A stretch of DNA of 36,066 bases from Pelargonium nanum (Eukaryota; Streptophyta; Magnoliopsida; Geraniales; Geraniaceae), in contig JAYMTF010000454.1 in NCBI GenBank assembly GCA_036897485.1, forward strand, positions 1 through 36,066. The letters are read 5' to 3'. The translations under genes and the position numbers were made by a program. The notes under the pieces were generated by a model. It did no database searches. It had not been told where the DNA came from and saw only the letters and a list, made by a program, of their open reading frames with translations. Numbering within the stretch: position 1 is the first letter of the stretch; each line of letters begins with the position of its first letter. Below, piece after piece: positions 12,042 to 21,930 of this stretch.

Positions 12042-12279
12042 TTGTCATAATCCGTTTAAGCTAGGAAAAAGAAATTAAAATCGTCACTATAATATTTCAA
12101 ATTGAATTATTGACAAATATATATTCTTATAACATAAATACTACTATACACTAATGTTTTAAAAACCGACCCGCTGAACCATTTAGGCTATCGGGTCGAC
12201 CGGGTCAGCCGGCCGGGTCAAATTTTTAGATTTTTATATTTTATTGGGGGATTGAGGATTTTAAGTCAAAGATTAATTG

Positions 12280-12450
12280 GTTTAGTCTAAGCTATTAATG
12301 AGGTGTTAAAATTCATGGATCCGAGCGGGTCACTCCTCTCCCACCAATTCACTTGGATGAATATGGATGAAATTTAATGAGGTGTCATCATCTTATTAGT
12401 TTGGCTTAGGCTAAGCCAAAAAATAGTTGGCTTAGATTCCTTATTCTCTA
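12280..12450 (-). repeat. MITE-like dispersed repeat, copy A
   Basis: The reverse complement of this segment matches 28286-28500. Shared words in the same order are GAATCTAAGCCA, CTAAGCCAAACT, CACCT(C/T)ATTAAA and AATTGGTGGGAG. The two copies are in opposite orientations. The other copy shows imperfect terminal inverted repeats, so a small non-autonomous DNA transposon is likely. Borders are approximate. Confidence 0.5.
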
Positions 12451-12648
12451 TTATTAATATGTTCATCTATTTTTAAGTATAAAACCTAACACAAAAGAAA
12501 CTTATATCAAATTCTGATCATCAACCAACGTTAAACTTTGGTGTCTGATACATATAAAAGCTTGAAGTCGCCTATGTAACAATACCATCTCCATTCGAAG
12601 ATACTCCGGCGAGCGAATGGCCGAGATCCTAATCACTTCTTTCATATT

Positions 12649-12657
12649 TTTATAATA
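12649..12657. repeat. Left 9-bp target site duplication of the MULE
   Basis: TTTATAATA lies immediately before the left terminus and is repeated exactly at 18293-18301 immediately after the right terminus. Nine base pairs is the standard Mutator superfamily duplication length. Confidence 0.93.
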
Positions 12658-12844
12658 GGACTTTGTACCAAAATGGTGGCTGAACTATTGCCAAAAAAAC
12701 AAAATAGTGGCTAACTTTTAAAAGTGACAAAATAGTGGCTGAACTATTTTACAAGTGACAAATGGGTGGTTGACATCCACTTCCGTTAACTCCCACTGTT
12801 AGTTTGATGACGTGTCAGTTTGATAGATAATGATGTGGCAATTT
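12658..12844 (+). repeat. MULE left terminal inverted repeat
   Basis: It pairs with 18108-18292. The outer 130 bp contain about four imperfect iterations of roughly 31 bp with the core AAAATGGTGGCTGAACT (near 12669, 12701, 12732 and 12763). The inner part has CCGTTAAC, GACGTGTC and GATGTGGCAATT words. The iterations may be transposase-binding sites, which is inference. Confidence 0.9.
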
Positions 12845-13606
12845 GGTAGTTGACATGGCAATTTGACTTGTGTTGACCAAAAAAAATTGAAATATAAAAT
12901 CAACAATGCATTTTAACATCACGTTGCTGGTTATATGTCTTGCTTTCTTACTTTTTGCTATAAATCATAATTTTTTGAAACAAAAATATATTGAGAATCA
13001 ACCCTTCATACATACTATCAATTAAATCTTTTCTTAAAAAACCAGTTCTTATAAGCTGTTATGCATTTATCAGTTACTAAATTAACCATAAGGTTGTTCA
13101 TACCAACCAAAAGTAAAAAATAAATCAAATATTTATGCAGCAAAATGATAAATATATACTCCCTCCATCCCAAAATGAGTGTATTGTTTCCATTTTTTTG
13201 CAAAAATTAAGGATTACCAAATAATTTAATGTGTTTCCAATATTACCCTCATTTTCCCCCTACACCCCATGTGCAGTGTGCACTTCATAAGTGATAAGGG
13301 TAATATGGAAAAAACAATAACATAATAACCTAAAAATAGAAACATGACACTCATTTTGGAACAAAAAATTTAGACAAACAGGACACTCATTTTGGGACGG
13401 AGTGAGTATCAAATAACAAAATGGTAACAAATAACATCACTATAACAATCTGCAATAGCATGTGCAGTATTTTAACAATAGTTCAAATATAATTTATTTA
13501 ATCTATTCAAAGTGAAGTTTGCTTCAGAAATATAATTTGTCTCTCATACTTAAATAAACTCTATCAAAGAGCCAAAGTCATAAAAGATATTGCAATGACA
13601 TTAATC
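12845..13606. other. MULE interior between left TIR and transposase stop
   Basis: AT-rich sequence with no gene, apart from the nested Stowaway MITE at 13159-13406. It forms the 3' flank of the transposase gene. Confidence 0.5.
13159..13406. mobile_element. Stowaway-type MITE nested in the MULE
   Basis: A 248-bp element with ends CTCCCTCCATCCCAAAATGAG and, inverted at the right, CTCACTCCGTCCCAAAATGAG. It is flanked by TA on both sides (13157-13158 and 13407-13408). The CTCCCTCCGTCCC terminus and TA duplication are diagnostic of Stowaway (Tc1/mariner) MITEs. It encodes no protein. Its position shows it arrived after, or travelled within, the MULE. Confidence 0.88.
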
Positions 13607-16600
13607 TCAATGGTCTTCAACAATTTTCTTCCCTTTGTCTCTTCCATGGATCAAATGTCTACTTCTTTGTCCAGGCTGCAAGTGTAAAAGATAGACAAAA
13701 TGTAAGATAAAAGTTTTACATTTGTAATGAAAAGATTAAATTATGATAAAATGATGCATTTTCTCACATCTAGTATTGTCAATCCTGTTTCAGCATTTTG
13801 ATATAAACCATGACCAGCAAAAGGCATGTTTCCTTTGCCAATATTTGCGCATTCATTGATTTGCAGAGTTGGTGCCTGACGTTCAGGTTCGAACTGTACG
13901 TGCGGAGCTTGAGACTCTAATGGATTAGTATTACCCTAAATGCAATGGTGTATTAAAAGCATAACGACATAGATCTGCATTAAATATCAACAATCAAACA
14001 AGTTATAAAACGTATTACCATTGATGTGTTTGGATTGGCTTTGTCCTTGCAGGAGCGCTTGTTATGACCTTGTTTTTTGCATTTTCCGCACGTCTTCTTG
14101 CGATCACTCCTACTTGACTTTTTCTTTCCAATTGCTGGTTCATCTTCTTCTCTTCTTCTCTTCATTTTTGCCCTCCCAGGCATCCTCCTCAATATTGGTG
14201 GAAGTAGAGGAATTAGAGAGGATCTTGGCCAAAAATTATAACCTTGCGTTGGTTGAACTGTGTAAGCATATGCTTTCAAATAGTAATCCTTATAATACCA
14301 CTTAGCTAGGTATTTGTCAGGTTGTTTCCCATTCTCAAGTAGTGCTACGCATGGGATACCTGAAAGCTGCCATTTTCTACAAGTACAAGTTCTTTTATCA
14401 ATATGAACAACATGTTTTTCTTTCTCCTTTTTCACCTCATATCCATCATCACCATTGAAAACAAGCCTGCATCCTTTTGCTTCCTTTTGAGACTCCATTA
14501 ACTTCTTCCTTATTTTGGGACCATAAGGAAATTTCCAAGCAACGCTTTCTGTCCTTTTTTCAACAAATCTTGTCATTACATATTGTCGAATTTCTTCTAA
14601 CATAGTAAGAAATGGTTGTTTTCTACTTTCAATCAAAACTCCATTAAAGGTCTCACATGTGTTGTTTTCCACGCTGTCAACTTGTGTATCATCACTGAAA
14701 TATGCTCTACTCCAATATTTGGGGTGCAATTCTGACAACCCAACGTAACCTTCTGGACTTGCACAACTCAATGCATATAACCACCTCCACATAGATGGTT
14801 CATTGTATGATTTTGCAGCTCCCCAATATTGCAATTTCAACTCTGAACCTCTATATTTTTTCTTCCAGTTTGAATATAAGTGTCGCACACAAAATCTTCT
14901 CTCTGCTCTAGGAAACACTTGAGCAACACCTTCAATTAACCCCTGTTGTTTACATAAAATCACATTTAGGATCATTTCATGTAACATGTATTACTAATAA
15001 TAAAAGTTAGAGAAATTAAGACTTTAACACGTTACCTTTTGTTGATCTGACATAATACACCAGTCTTTACCATGGCCCATTTCAATATCAAATCTTAAGA
15101 GCTCTAAAAACCATATCCAGCTATCAATGTTCTCAACCTCAACTATAGCCCAAGCAATCGGGTATATTTGGTCAGCCCCATCTTTACCAACAGCGCATAA
15201 TAATTGTCCTTTGCATCTACCTTTTAGAAAACAACCATCCAAACAAACAAATTTGCGACATCCTTCTTTAAACCCCTTCTTTAATGCATCTAAACAAATG
15301 TACAATCTTTTGAAATGAGGCTTTGCACCTGGAATTGGGATAGCAGATTGAACTTCTACTGTAGATCCCGGATTAGATCTTCTTACTTCAGCAACATACC
15401 TCCAAACATCTCCAATTTCCTGTAAATGCCTCTCATCCATTTCTTGAAATATAATTCTCTTTGCTCTTCTTATCTTCGTATAGTTCACGTTCACCTCTAA
15501 GTCATCAGCTGCCAAGTCTTTAAGCAATTTAGACTTGATGTCCGGATGATTAGTAATCCTTTCTTTGTAGTGCTTGACTAGAAATTCTGCAGTTACCCTC
15601 TTACTCTTCCAAGCTGGATTGCAATTATGCTCATTTCTATAAGTTTTGACAATAAATTTTCCACCCAACTTCCTCTCTGTTGCTCCGTACAACCTCCATG
15701 GACAAACTGTTTCTTTCCCTCCTTTACACTTTGCTATTATTTTCTTTTACAGTTTCTCTCAAGCTTGTAATCCACTCTTTTTCTAATGGCGTACCTTTTT
15801 AAAGCGTGTTTAAATTGATTATGATCGTCGAAAACATAATCTGAGTCGAAGTCAACAAACTCTTCATTTGGATCATAAATAATCCTATTAGTAACCTTCC
15901 TCTTAGCATCACTGTGTTCAGAGTTGTCATCATCACTACCCATCGCAGTCTCAACACTGTAAACTTTGTCTGAGTCATCATAAACACTAGTTTGTGGCTA
16001 ATATACCATAGGAATTGATGAATAATTTTTCTCACATACTCCTTGTGGATCAGCTTCAAGAGGTTGTACACTTGCCTCATGTTTTATAGCAGCTTGTAGA
16101 GGTTCAACATTAATCTCATGATCTTCAACATCTTCATCACCACAATGTTCATCTCTTTCCGGATTAGCTATATCATCACACACAGCACCTTCAAATTCAC
16201 AAGTCTTTTTTAATCTACTTTTACTTTCTCCTCTTTTTGTTACACTTTTGACTTTTTTCAAAGCTTCTAAGTATTCAGCATCATCTTCATCAGAATTATT
16301 TGGAACATCTTCCAAAATCAAATAAGCATCTTCTTCTCTTTCTTCCACATGATTTTTTGAAATTGTATCTGGTTGTTTATCTCCATTTGTATGGATCTCA
16401 TGAAAGACTTCTTTATTACCAATGTTCATTTCGGTTTCCACATGTGCACACAAGTCAAGACATTTTTTTCCATCAACACCCATGTTAGTAGCTTCCAACA
16501 ACAAACAATCTTCACTACAACATACATTTACTGACTTAGTCTTTCCCGCGACATAAGCATTTACCTCCAGTGGTAGCGAGCATGTAGGCCTCTTCAATTT

Positions 16601-17276
16601 TTGATTTACTACTCCATATCCCTTCCACTTTGTCTTCGAACACTTTTTTTCTTTCAATCGTCTTGCATTAATTTTTGGTGCTCTGATTTTGGACCCGATT
16701 CTTATAGAATCATTTATAACCACCTTATCACCCACAACAAAACACTATCCTGTTTCTTCATAGCCAGCACCAATTCCTCTGAAACCAACTTTTTCTAAGC
16801 ATCCATTACCTAATACATCACCACAACCATCTCTACTATTTAAGTCATCATCGTCACCTTCTAAAACCCACTTAGTAGGGACAGATACATCATCAACCCA
16901 CTCCAACACAGGTTCTTTATCATGAAGAACCCCGACACTTAAACTCTCTCCGTGCTCCACATAAATGTCAATAACTTCAACATCTTTCTTTGATTGCGGA
17001 TTTGTCATTGCTAATATTCACCAATTTGCTCAAACTAGTTTCACCGGGGGGCAAATATTGCATCTTACTAACATTCGCGTACCCGCACTCATCTTTAATA
17101 ATCTCAAACAACATCTAGTAACTCATAATGTCTGGATCAATTTTAACTAACTTTTGTTTTCCTTTTTCATACCTCCAATGTGGCCACTTCACAAGCTTCC
17201 CACCATATACGAATCTCAAGTTTAAATAATCACTTGTGTTTGCTTCCTTCTCGCAAGGTACATTGTTCCCGCTCAT
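13607..17276 (-). pseudogene. MuDR-type MULE transposase, N-terminal half disrupted
   Basis: A DDE-type Mutator transposase. The N-terminal domain begins at the ATG at 17276 (FVYGGKLVKWPHWRYEKGK, then IDIYVEHGES). It is broken by in-frame TAG at 17115-17117, a frameshift near 16985-17010, TAG at 16745-16747, TAG at 15998-16000 and a one-base shift at 15740-15748. From about 15743 the frame is open through AKCKGGKE, CPWRLYGA, the MULE catalytic domain (CLDGCFLKGRCKGQLL, IMSDQQKGLIEG, FCVRHLYSNW), a SWIM-like finger (CTCRKWQLSGIPC) and a CCHC zinc knuckle (CGKCKKQGHNKRSC). Inferred GT-AG introns are 14943-15035, 13936-14018 and 13676-13767, giving a stop at 13607-13609. The SWIM histidine normally following GIPCV is absent (GIPCVALLE). 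An acidic linker about 260 residues long lies between the N-terminal and catalytic parts. The catalytic half might still yield a truncated protein from an internal start. Confidence 0.9.
14943..15035 (-). other. Intron within the transposase catalytic domain
   Basis: A 93-bp GT-AG intron. Removing it joins IMSDQQK to GLIEGVAQVFP in phase, restoring the continuous motif found in intact MULE transposases. The intron length is a multiple of three and it contains a stop, so splicing is needed for the full domain. Confidence 0.8.
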
Positions 17277-18107
17277 CTATAATATAACGAAGATTAAAAA
17301 AACAACAAAAGAGATAGTTAAAATCATATAACTAGCTACATTTTCTGAATCATCTAGACTTCTTTATTTCTTCAGTCAAGAACTTTTACATCAATGATCA
17401 TTAAGATATTGTCTTGCTCTATGACAATGAACCATATTGCTTTTATAGTCATGCTTAACGTCTAAACAATCTATTTGTTGAAAAAAACCAAATAGATATA
17501 AAACTATTTACTGTGACTCAAACACTAAAAGCACAATACAATATAGCTAATTCAGAAAGTTTGGACCAAAGGCTAAACCCTAGTAGCAAAAAGTAGAAAA
17601 TATGCAATTAGCTTGTGCCTTTTCAATTCTTTATTGAATGTGCCTTACACTAAATCAGTTTAGTATAACAAATAAACTCATCAAATAGCACTCATCCTAT
17701 AGATTTTGATGTAAAATCTTCGTAGACTAACCTTTTCAATGGATGTTAGTGCTCCAATTTGATGAATAGTTGAAATCAATTTGACAATTGTCAGCTCCTC
17801 CTTGCTACTTCAATCTTTATTTTTGTTACTCCTGGCTACTTCAATCTTCTATTTTTGTTGCATTCCGTGAATTTTATGTAGAATGATGATTGACAATCGC
17901 TATTAAGTTGTGATTCTTCTCATCAACAATTAGGTCAGAGTTTTTTTATCAGATTGCAGCCGTAATTTTTTTTCATCTGTTGTTGTTTTAATTAGGTCAA
18001 CCGTCACTCATCATTTTTAAAAGTTTAATGTGGAAAAAACCCTAAAATTAAAAACTAACATTAAACCTATGTGGCATTGCTGACTAGATATTAAAAAATC
18101 ATTTAAT
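17277..18107. other. MULE interior upstream of the transposase
   Basis: AT-rich sequence that should contain the transposase promoter and leader (minus strand). The start ATG at 17276 follows TATTATAG, which could be a 5' UTR splice acceptor. A 24-base word near GCTACTTCAATCTT is repeated at about 17803 and 17837. No gene was seen. Confidence 0.45.
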
Positions 18108-18292
18108 CAATTGCCACATCACCCATCAAATTGACACATCATCAAATTAACGGTGGGAGTTGATGGAAGTGGATGTCAACCACTCATTTGTCACTTGTAA
18201 AATAGTTCGGCCACTATTTTGTCACTTTTAAAAGTTCAGCCACCATTTTGTTTTTTTGGCAAAAGTTCAGCCACCATTTTGGTACAAAGTCC
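18108..18292 (-). repeat. MULE right terminal inverted repeat
   Basis: Inverted partner of 12658-12844, with the same terminal 20 bases and the same phased GTGGCTGAACT iterations. Differences are scattered single substitutions plus small indels in the inner part. Confidence 0.9.
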
Positions 18293-18301
18293 TTTATAAT
18301 A
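18293..18301. repeat. Right 9-bp target site duplication of the MULE
   Basis: TTTATAATA, identical to 12649-12657. Confidence 0.93.
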
Positions 18302-18469
18302 ATACAAATATCTCTCCTTACTTCCATTTCTCGCCAACAATTTTTAACTTTTTTAAGACAGAGAAAAGAAGGAAAAAAAAATAAATTTGTACATATCTGA
18401 AGATGTCGCTCGATTTGCATAGATAGGGAAGGAAAAAAAAAAGAAAGAGTCGTTCAAGTATTAGGTATA

Positions 18470-18773
18470 GAGTAATGCTATATGTCCCAAGTTTTGTGCA
18501 AAAATACTTGTACAAAATGATGTGTCAAACAATGAGAGATGACACATCAATTGTTCCATTGATGAGTTGGCTGAATCACAATGTGCCACGTGTACATCGT
18601 GTCTCATAAATCGGGCGCTCCGCGCCAGAAATTCATTGGAGGGTGGTGGAATCATATATGTCGGGTTTTTATTACTGAAAATTAATTTTAAATCATAAAA
18701 ATATGAAAATATGTGTGCCACATAGGATCGCCACGTCATTTTGCACAAAATTTGGGACAAATAACATTTTCCG
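18470..18773. mobile_element. MITE of about 304 bp with 8-bp target duplication
   Basis: Inverted ends: left AATGCTATATGTCCCAAG then TTTTGTGCAAAA; right, read inverted, AATGTTATTTGTCCCAAA then TTTTGTGCAAAA. TAGGTATA flanks it on both sides (18462-18469 and 18774-18781). An 8-bp duplication suggests the hAT superfamily. It has no coding capacity. It carries a G-box (GCCACGTGTAC near 18591-18601) and a short GC hairpin (GGCGCTCCGCGCC near 18617). Confidence 0.75.
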
Positions 18774-18781
18774 TAGGTATA

Positions 18782-19340
18782 TTATCATTTATTTCTTATT
18801 TTATTGTTACGGGCCACTTTATTCTTGTCTCTTCTTGAATACAAATGGGCTAAAGCTCAAAACCAAACATAAGGCCCATCATGTACAGCAGCCCACTTCT
18901 ATTTTTGCAAATGTTTTTTACTAATTGAATGAAAACCGGTCAGTCCAACCAAAGCAACCACTGATTTTGACCGAGTTTTACCGGGCTTGACATCTCTCCC
19001 GGTTTTCTAACCAACCGGATCGGTATACCTACCAGGTCAATTGGGCGAACCGGCCGGTCCGGTCCAATTTTTAAATCATCGCTATAAACGAAACATTAAT
19101 TAACATTTATTTAGGGTTTGTATCTCTCTCCATTTCTCTACTGTTTTGAGAGTCGGTTAGAGTTTTTATTCGGCTACGGCTGCTTTTGATTTTTAAAGCG
19201 GCGATAATCTCTTGGAATTGTAGATAGCAAATTGCGGTCTCTCTCGTTAAGATAGCGAGTCTTTATTTGGTCGCTAGTTAATGAATTGTTAAGGTTTGTG
19301 TAGTGCGGCGTAAATTCGCGGTTGATTTTTTTATTGATGT
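18782..19340. other. Gene-poor spacer with a CCGG-rich repeat fragment
   Basis: Positions about 18930-19075 form a degenerate repeat rich in AACCGG and GGTCCGGTCC, related in wording to 12150-12235 on the other side of the MULE. The rest is AT-rich and unassigned. Confidence 0.4.
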
Positions 19341-19346
19341 ACGCTT

Positions 19347-19469
19347 AGAGGCAGCAGGAGGCGGTTGCAGAGAAGAAGAAAGTGAAATTGGAAGGTGGTG
19401 GTTTGACCAAAGTCGTCGAATCAACCTTCGAGTTGTCGATGGAGAGGATTTCAGTGTCTTTAGTTTGAT
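19347..19469 (+). other. Unidentified exon-like fragment
   Basis: Just after a possible splice acceptor (TGTACGCTTAG), one frame reads about 40 residues of well-mixed composition, including AEKKKVKLEGG, LTKVVES and TFELSMERISVSLV, before a TGA. It is more GC-rich than its surroundings, and the sequence before it (19110-19340) resembles a plant leader plus intron. I do not recognise a family. It may be a captured or decayed gene piece, or chance. Confidence 0.22.
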
Positions 19470-20960
19470 TATTTGAGATATTTTAGTCATTGTGACTCAA
19501 TTAGGTTTTGTCAGTTTTTTATTTTCGGGTTGGTCTGTGAATCGAGTGGCCCACGAATTAGTTAGATTTTTTTTTTTTGTCAGACTTGTATGGGTGGACT
19601 AATTTTCAAGCCCCTAGTTTTATATTGTTTTTGTTATCATTCGATTTGAATTAATAAATTATTAGTTTTTGCATTAATAAATTTCTACTATCAAAGAATA
19701 AAACAACAAAATTATTTTGGCCATCTAGGTCAACATTTGAGAAAAAATATCACTTTTAAATACGCAATTATAGGGAGCAGTTTTAAGATTGCTCGCTCGG
19801 CCCCATATATGTTTAAAATGAAGCAATGGCTTTAGACCGGTAATTTGACTGATTAAAAACAAGATGGCTGATGGAGAAAAAGTATAATGCTATTTACACG
19901 AACGTCCTTCTAAATTGTTTAGAGGTCGAGCCGTTTGTCGACTAAGTGTTTAACATGCGGATTGTATACTTCATTGACGTATTGACACTTATATTTCATT
20001 AGTAAATGTTCTAACTTATTTCATCAAAAATAGGATATTCCGGCAAGAATTGTGTTGCCATCACTCACACCCTACTTTGGATCAAATAGAAGTAATGATT
20101 AACAACCAATTTAGTGCATATGGTTCCACAAACACGTTAGAACTCACGTGCTTAATATGGTGCTTTAAACCTTTTTTTTTTAAGGAGATATAAAACTTAA
20201 GTTTAATATGGTGCTTTAAACTTAAGTTTTATATAATCAATTAATGTAGATAATGTACATTATTGTACGGAAAAGTGAACCAAATTGATAATTCATGGGT
20301 GGATAGTCTTGGCAAGGACCTATAAGTCATTTTCGATACAAAACTGGTTGGCAATTGGTCGTCTTCTTGAAAAACATCATTACATGCTTCTTTATTTTTT
20401 GGATCCACAACTGCACTCCTAGAATTTATTGTACACGCCACACACCAATTACTTTTATCACGTTTTGTGCTTGATAAGGTGTGAAATACACCCGAACAGC
20501 TTTGGGTGCTAATATGAATGACTTATACTTTTTTAAATAACATTTTATATTCATTTCAACAAGTTTATACAGGGATGAACTTTTGTTCCAAGATTTGGAG
20601 TCGGATCATACCATTGACACGAAAACATTACCAATTTCTAACTTTGCGGTCCGGGATAGGTTACTTGGAGTATCTCGTCAATGATACCGTTGTACGTATT
20701 TACAAAATCTTAACGATCCACTCTTTAGGTTAGTTCACTTCCAGGAAGATGAACGCGAAGACGAACACGATAATGAAGGAGTTAGGACAAACATTGACTA
20801 CGAGAGTTGTGACGGGAATAGTTATTGAACATCATGTTGTATGCTTTAATATTATTCATTCCTATATTTGTAATAATGAACTCTAATTGTTATAATAATT
20901 TTTGTGTTGTAGTATTACTTAATTAAATAATGCCTCGTGTTTGTTGAATATTAATATTGA
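19470..20960. other. AT-rich intergenic region
   Basis: No supported gene. It includes a perfect 18-bp inverted repeat (20188-20234, listed separately). Short coding-like stretches on both strands between 20240 and 20830 (for example LFQDLESDHTIDTK, plus) are broken and unassigned. Confidence 0.35.
20188..20234. repeat. Perfect 18-bp inverted repeat (hairpin)
   Basis: Arms 20188-20205 and 20217-20234 (ATATAAAACTTAAGTTTA and its exact complement) are separated by 11 bases. The word TAATATGGTGCTTTAAAC within it also occurs at about 20153 as a direct repeat. This could be a cruciform-forming remnant of a MITE. Confidence 0.65.
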
Positions 20961-20979
20961 TGTAAGTTTTTATATTATT

Positions 20980-21930
20980 CATATGTTTGTATATTATTGT
21001 ATTTGTAAGTTTACATGATGTCTTGGTGAGACGATGAGGACCCGCCTTATAGACGATCGGGCAAAGCGTCCAATGATGGCCGCCAGATTAGTCTCACAGT
21101 ACGAGGACACCTTCGATCACCACGGATGGTCGCTTCCCAGCGGTGCGAGGCATTGACCGTGCCAGGATGCAGGATATTCCCTCTCAATGATTCTTTGTAT
21201 GTTGATCTCCATGCCAAGGGACAGAAATTTTCATTATTATATAATTACATATATGTTCAAGTGAGGTTTTCTCATAACTTCAAAGATTGAATTGTGTGTT
21301 CACTAATTATGCTCATTTCTTGTGCAATTTTTACGATAATAGGTTGACATCTGAGTGCTCTGAAGTGTTTCAAGACCAGCCCCACATCTTGGGCACCAAA
21401 AGAACTGAAGGATGCATACTGGGGGGACTTCGGGGTACAATTATTATTTTGCACTTTATTCATATCTTATCATTTTTTTTAAGGACATATCTTATCAAAT
21501 TAATGTTGAATTTTTCTTTTGCATGCAAGGGTGGTGTGAGACCAGTCATGTTTCACACCGTAGCTGGTACGTAAGTCGTTCGTAAAGAAGATGTGAAATT
21601 TAAATATGGCGGAGCGGTACAAAGATGTCATGTACAAGCTCCGCAAGGACAAACGCTGAGAGACCTAGATGGTTGCTTGAACTCATCTGTGTCGCATGGA
21701 GACATGCATGGAACATGCCCTCATATGTCGACGCACGTCGCAAGACAGCGGCGAACAGACGCACAAGAGTTGCACCTGATGCACATGCTCTCTAACTACC
21801 TATCTCAGCGGCGAACAGACGCACAAGAGTTGCACCTGATGCACCTGCTCTAGCTACCTATCTTAGGGGATCCGTGTCTGCGGAGATGACCGCAAATCAT
21901 ATGATGCGAGGGGAGAATTTTAATATGTGA
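20980..21930 (+). pseudogene. Fragment resembling a plant Ptta/En/Spm-type (CACTA-associated) transposase
   Basis: Around 21610-21660 one frame reads RYKDVMYKLRKDK. The next frame continues RPRWLLE, AWNMPSYVDARRKTAANRR up to about 21775. The order RYK..M..R, then RP.W..E, then a W and finally KTAANRR matches the Transposase_24 (Ptta/En/Spm) pattern of plants as I remember it. At least one frameshift and stops break it, and a 60-bp tandem duplication lies at its end. About 21030-21170 is also GC-richer and possibly old coding sequence. No CACTA termini were found. Confidence 0.35.
21746..21863 (+). repeat. Tandem duplication, 60-bp unit, two copies
   Basis: Copies are 21746-21805 and 21806-21863, both starting CAGCGGCGAACAGACGCACA. 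They differ only near the end of the unit, where a C replaces an A and two bases are missing in copy 2. The near-identity suggests a recent duplication inside an otherwise decayed coding remnant. Confidence 0.85.

Larger units (their letters stand above)
11755..12657. other. ETFA upstream region with repeat fragments
   Basis: This holds the ETFA leader and promoter (minus strand). An 18-base word, AGATAAGAGCAATTCTTT, occurs twice (11970 and 12013), separated by a T-rich tract. Positions about 12150-12235 are a CCGG- and GGGTC-rich patch of a dispersed repeat also seen, diverged, at about 18930-19070. Positions 12280-12450 are one copy of a MITE-like repeat listed separately. The left target duplication of the MULE is at 12649-12657. 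Confidence 0.5.
12658..18292. mobile_element. Complete Mutator-like element (MULE), 5,635 bp
   Basis: Both ends start GGACTTTGTACCAAAATGG when read inwards. The inverted repeats extend about 185 bp (12658-12844 and 18108-18292) at roughly 90% identity by eye, and a perfect 9-bp duplication flanks the element. Inside is a minus-strand MuDR-type transposase gene (13607-17276) and a nested Stowaway MITE (13159-13406). The intact duplication argues for an insertion that has not been rearranged, yet the transposase N-terminal half carries several stops and frameshifts. The copy is therefore probably non-autonomous now, mobilisable only if a related active element supplies transposase. Confidence 0.93.

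Noticed and set aside
14021..15318. Plus-strand frames of 63-94 codons opposite the transposase
   Set aside because: They are antisense shadows of the MuDR-type coding region.
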